The position numbers were made by a program, and so were the translations under genes. The notes beneath the pieces were generated by a model, which was given only the letters and a program-made list of their open reading frames with translations, was not told the origin of the DNA and ran no database searches. Below, piece after piece: positions 60,448-64,000 of a stretch of DNA of 64,000 nt. Each line of letters opens with the position of its first letter. The stretch's first letter is position 1. The DNA is from Acanthochlamys bracteata. Lineage: Eukaryota > Streptophyta > Magnoliopsida > Pandanales > Velloziaceae. Location: contig CM034138.1 of the NCBI GenBank assembly GCA_019914995.1, positions 5,219,903 through 5,283,902 of the forward strand, in the 5' to 3' direction.

Positions 60448-61415
60448 TAGCAATTGGTATTTAATTACTAAGCAATTGGTCATGATACAAAACCAAGTTA
60501 ACAACGACATCTAAAGGACACACCTAGGAACCTACTTACAAAAGTCTACCAGTTTGCATTTTTCATCACTAAGAACTTCCTTGCAAGAGTCCCATGCTAA
60601 ACATAACAACTGAATTCTGAGAAATCCTAGATAAATAGGCTAAGCAATACGTCACAAGCACTCATTTACAACTTCCAATTCATTTCCTTTGATTGAATAA
60701 ACCAATAAGAATATCACGGCAGAAGAACATTAGCCACATACACCATAAGCTATATTATCTTAACATATCATAAGCCTCCTGAAACAACTCAAACAGAATA
60801 TTGAAAAGGCAACTCCAAGAAAAAACAGGAAGCACGGGAGCACCAAAGCAACTTGACTATACACGTTAAAGCCAAAATGAAGCATCATTACTCTAGACTT
60901 TTATGTTAGGAATATAGATGCATATTGTGTTCAGTAAGGAAATAGTATTGCTGATATTTTTAGTACTCAACACTGAGATGGCAACTACTTCTGAATCACA
61001 GAAAACAGAAAATTTGTTAATCGAACAGAAATGCAAACTTTATAGCAGAAGCAGAGTAGATATACGACTGCAAAGGGGCAAATTCACCAGCTAAACTCCC
61101 CCAAAAGAAAGCAGTAAATCCAACTTCACAAGATAATATACCTTATTCTTTTAAATCTAATAAGAATTGAAACAACAACTGAAACCCATTCTTTCATGAT
61201 GAATATTATAAAGAAAATTCAAAACCCTAAATTTATCTATGAATTCCCAAACCGAAAAAGGCATATATCGCAACAAACACCTCCATAGAATAGGAATCGA
61301 TCTTTTTCATTCTTTCCGGTCGAATTGAATTAGAAAACAGAAAACGGCACGACGAAGAAAGAAACCGCAAGTAGAAGAAAAAAGAGAAACCGTAGGGAAG
61401 GAAACTACATTCCTT
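60448..61415. other. Single-copy AT-rich DNA flanking the array
   Basis: The monomer landmarks stop at CTCAACTA (about 60447), and the rest has no counterpart elsewhere in the window. On the minus strand a TTTTCTGTGATTCAG at about 60990-61004 would make a good splice acceptor, but I cannot define an exon. It could be the first intron region of the putative minus-strand transcript. Confidence 0.4.
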
Positions 61416-61534
61416 GAAAAGTTTTACTGCTTTCTTTATGAAGAACACGTTGTGGAAAGTGTTCCCCTTGTTCGAGAAAAGTTTACTTCTTTCTTTATGA
61501 AAAACAGGTTGTGGAAAGTGTTACCCTTGTTCGA
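61416..61534. repeat. 60-bp tandem duplication at the array's outer edge
   Basis: Units 61416-61475 and 61476-61534 share GAAAAGTTTAC, TTCTTTCTTTATGAARAACA and GGTTGTGGAAAGTGTT..CCCTTGTTCGA, with few mismatches. It lies next to the GC/CT-rich island. Confidence 0.9.
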
Positions 61535-61549
61535 ATTTGCGTGTTAGCG

Positions 61550-61805
61550 CGTGTGGAGAATCCCTCGTGCGTGTTCTCGAAATCAGTTGTCAAAAACTCC
61601 CGCCGCGCCGCCGCCGACTCCTCCTTCCGTCGCGCTCGCGGAGCTCTCTCTTCGTAAAATGACGAGAAGAGAAAGAATTTGGAGAGAGAATTCGTTGTTT
61701 TCTTGCAAAAACGAGGAGAGAGGGTTTTTCTTTTGGAGACAAGTTGTTTGCAAATTGGGAGAACTAGTTTTTCTTACGGGGAGAGAAAAACACGGTCGCA
61801 AAGTT
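61550..61805 (-). promoter_or_regulatory. GC/CT-rich island, candidate 5' end of a minus-strand gene
   Basis: This is the only strongly GC-rich spot in the right 40 kb (CGCCGCGCCGCCGCCGAC around 61601-61620). Read on the minus strand it starts with CT-rich leader-like runs (CTCTCTCCTC, TTCTCTCTCC, TTCTTTCTCTTCTCG) and then enters the GC-rich stretch, the usual order for a plant 5' UTR and first exon. A minus-strand frame (61583-61801) ends with SASATEGGVGGGAAG but has no convincing start. On the plus strand the frame 61551-61973 (140 codons) is basic and matches nothing I know. The minus-strand reading is preferred because all exon-like remnants at 20-60 kb lie on that strand. Confidence 0.4.
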
Positions 61806-61909
61806 CTGCATAGAAGTGAGAGGTTTTATACACTACATATTAAGATCTTGAGCACCGTTAGATTAGGTAGTCGATATCGTTCAGGTTCCCATCTACCGTT
61901 CTTTTTTTC

Positions 61910-62496
61910 AATTCAAATTAAAGAAACTTTGATTGTGGATACTCAAATAGTTATCTCATTATTTTTAAAATAAATATTTTATAAAAATAATAAACTAATA
62001 TTTTATTAAGTTAATTCTATATATTTAAAATTTTATAGTACATCAAATATATATTTTAAAAATATGGAACAATTTTTAATGTAAATATACTTATTCACAA
62101 AAAAGTAAAAAATATATTTACAAAATAAAACTCAAAACATTCTTTAATTAAATATAAAAAATTAGATAATTGTGTTTTTAACCTTATATTTCAAATAAAT
62201 CTTATCAATATGTATTATAACTATCCAAAATACCTTTAAAATATCTCAATTTTGTTTTCCCAATAATAGCTAGTTTTTTTTTCAAATCAGATTAAAGAAA
62301 CTTTGATTGTGGATATTTAAGTAGTTATCTCATTATTTTTAAAATAAATATTTTTTATAAATAAATATAAGAAAATAGATAATTGTGTTTTAAATCTATA
62401 TTTCAAAATAAATTTTACTGATATGTATAATAACTATCTTTTATCAAAATACCCTTAAAAATTTTTCTTTTTTTTTTCTCAATAACAGCTAGTTTT
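61910..62496. repeat. Diverged tandem duplication (374-bp offset)
   Basis: Unit 1 (61910-62280) and unit 2 (62281-62496) both start with CAAATYAGATTAAAGAAACTT-like sequence, share TTGATTGTGGATA and AGTTATCTCATTATTTTTAAAATAAATATTTT, and end in CAATAAYAGCTAGTTTT. Unit 2 lacks about 150 bp present in unit 1. It is non-coding and AT-rich, and may be two copies of an AT-rich MITE-like element. Confidence 0.75.
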
Positions 62497-63184
62497 CCGC
62501 CATGTTTCGATATGCATATGTGAAAAATTTTGATGAAATAATAGTTTATATTTCTGAAGGTCAACATCAAATCACATAAGACTTGGAAAGAAAAAATCTT
62601 CAAAAAGATGAAAAAAATAAGTAGCAAATGGAAAATTTCTGTTGAACCTCTCTATAATCACTTTTCGACCATCTCTTAAACATTCTTTGAACAATTTCCA
62701 TCTATTCTCGAGCCCTTTTCGAATAAAATATGAATATCTTTGAAAATAAGAAAAAGAAAATTTTGTCAACAGCTAGTTCTTAGAAACTATTTTCTCTCTT
62801 TTTGTAATAAATTTAAATATTTCGTAAAACAACAGCACAAACACTATGATATTTGATCTATTATTTTACCACCACATTTTGGTAAAACGATTTTGAATTT
62901 GGTTTTTACTTTACAAACTTGATTCACCCTTCTTGAGATTTTCTAGCAAGGACTAATAATACCTATAAAAGCTTGATCAATTGCAACACATTTAAAACTC
63001 TATCTTTCACAAGAAAATTATCTATCGTCAAATTCAGACTCCCATAAATAAAAGCTTATATGAAGTACTAAAAATGCTATAACTTAAACAAAAATTAAAG
63101 AGAGAGGAATAAATAATTTGAAGTAAATCTAAGTAAAATGCTTTTATAGATAAATTAATATATGTTAAGAGAACGTATAGGAGC
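62497..63184. other. Intergenic DNA, nothing recognised
   Basis: AT-rich, with no coding-like frame and no inverted-repeat ends that I could pair. Confidence 0.4.
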
Positions 63185-63512
63185 ACTCACCCTCCGATAT
63201 AGCAGCTGTGATATTTAAATCCAATATTCACCTTTAAATATGAAGAACTATAAGTTCAAATTATACTAATAAAATTTTATGTCAATCAGAATACGAATCG
63301 ACCTTTATTCTATCACTTGATCAAATGACAATAAAATAATAATATATATTTTAAAAGTTTTTCTTTCTGTTATCTTGATTAAATGACTGGATGGAAGTCG
63401 ATTTATGTTCTGATTGAGCTAAAATTTTATCAATATGTTAATTTATGATTCTTCATACTAACGGTAACGATTAAATTTAAAAATCATTCCGATCATAAAT
63501 CGGAAAAATAGT
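63185..63512. mobile_element. Fold-back MITE-like element
   Basis: Two ~150-bp arms form a long imperfect inverted repeat around a short T-rich loop near 63340-63365. The left arm has CCGATATA, TTTAAATCCAAT, ATGAAGAACTATAA, TAATAAAATTTTATG, TCAATCAGAATACGAATCGAC. The right arm, reversed, has CCGATTTA, TTTAAATTTAAT, ATGAAGAATCATAA, TGATAAAATTTTAGC, TCAATCAGAACATAAATCGAC. Ends and target duplication are not sharp. The structure fits an aged fold-back MITE, superfamily undetermined, and its transcript could form a long hairpin. Confidence 0.65.
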
Positions 63513-64000
63513 ATGCAGGACTATCCGAAAACTATTAGACCACTGTACTTACTGAGACTTGCAATAGAGACAAATTACTAGCATTTAGGATCTATTTGAA
63601 TAAAAAAGTAATATGAAAAATGAAGGAAGAGCGTAAGTAATACATAGTAGAGTAATATAATGAGAGAAAGAAATGACAAATCATTTAGTATACCTTATTT
63701 CAATATATTAGCAACATTAATGAAGGGAAAAAAGTTCTCCTTATTTGGTTAGAAAGTAAAGTGAGACCTAAATAACATGAACTTCTCTAAAAGATCTGAA
63801 AATGCCCCTTTTAGATTTTGGAAATAAGTGATTTGTCTCTTTAAATTTAAACTTGGAACAACTAACAAATTTTCATGTATAGCACTATATAAATAGAGTT
63901 GCTCTCTAAATAAATTACAACTAGTAAAGAGATTTCCGAACTTACATATCTAACAGACATAAAACCCAAGTTACAGACTACGAGAAATAAACAATTTCTA
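63513..64000. other. Intergenic DNA, nothing recognised
   Basis: AT-rich sequence to the end of the window. A vague inverted similarity between about 63590 and 63780 was not strong enough to call an element. Confidence 0.4.

Noticed and set aside
61551-61973. 140-codon plus-strand frame as a gene
   Set aside because: It has no family resemblance and a basic, low-complexity N-terminal part from the GC-rich island, and the second half runs into AT-rich flank. Composition favours a minus-strand leader.
63590-63790. Possible further MITE near the right end
   Set aside because: Only scattered inverted matches, with no convincing ends or target duplication.

Overview
The window looks like nuclear DNA from a flowering plant, probably a eudicot. 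It is very AT-rich, holds one intact intronless gene of a plant-specific family (DUF1645), and carries typical plant mobile elements: TTA/TAA-flanked MITEs, a non-autonomous hAT-like element, a decayed CACTA element and chromovirus-like LTRs. I see no sign of bacterial gene organisation, tRNA, rRNA or CRISPR.

Layout. 1-2.9 kb is intergenic with small old repeats. 2958-3896 (+) is the DUF1645 gene, with a pyrimidine-rich leader upstream. 4-11.1 kb is gene-poor and holds three MITEs (4669-4928, 5578-5816, 9888-10133), a weak minus-strand exon-like fragment (7626-7868) and a ~540-bp tandem duplication (10135-11116). 11.3-12.7 kb is a decayed CACTA transposase region with a DUF4218 domain. 12.7-20.2 kb is a nest of fossil LTR sequence: an LTR on the minus strand, one on the plus strand with an adjoining primer-binding-like site, and a truncated fragment.

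20.3-60.4 kb is the striking part: about 40 kb built almost wholly of nested tandem duplications, with no ORF longer than about 130 codons. Four diverged 'D' segments (landmarks 22007, 23567, 31058, 34591) and a short repeat family make it up. The short repeats have a period near 300 bp. They are grouped into A units of ~0.6 kb (25.0-30.5, 35.8-36.9, 42.7-44.8 and 45.7-46.5 kb) and B units of ~1.3-1.8 kb (46.5-60.4 kb). A and B monomers share the same core, so the two arrays have one origin. On the minus strand most monomers carry a mini-exon-like block: a pyrimidine-rich AG acceptor, then a peptide of the type V-K-K-x-x-x-L-L-V-G-G-S-x-F-L-Q-C. An exon-like ancestor of part of the A unit, with a plausible acceptor and an in-frame stop, is visible at 24374-24490 (-). 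A 6.87-kb block was then duplicated in tandem almost without change (30041-36919 and 36920-43785), with its junctions inside short stretches of monomer homology.

The array ends near 60.45 kb. Just beyond it a GC/CT-rich island at 61.55-61.80 kb could be the 5' end of a minus-strand transcription unit reading into the array. I could not identify the ancestral gene. The most economical reading is a minus-strand gene whose exon-intron modules were amplified and then decayed, or which now makes a long, mostly non-coding transcript. 61.9-64 kb is AT-rich flank with a short tandem duplication and a fold-back element.
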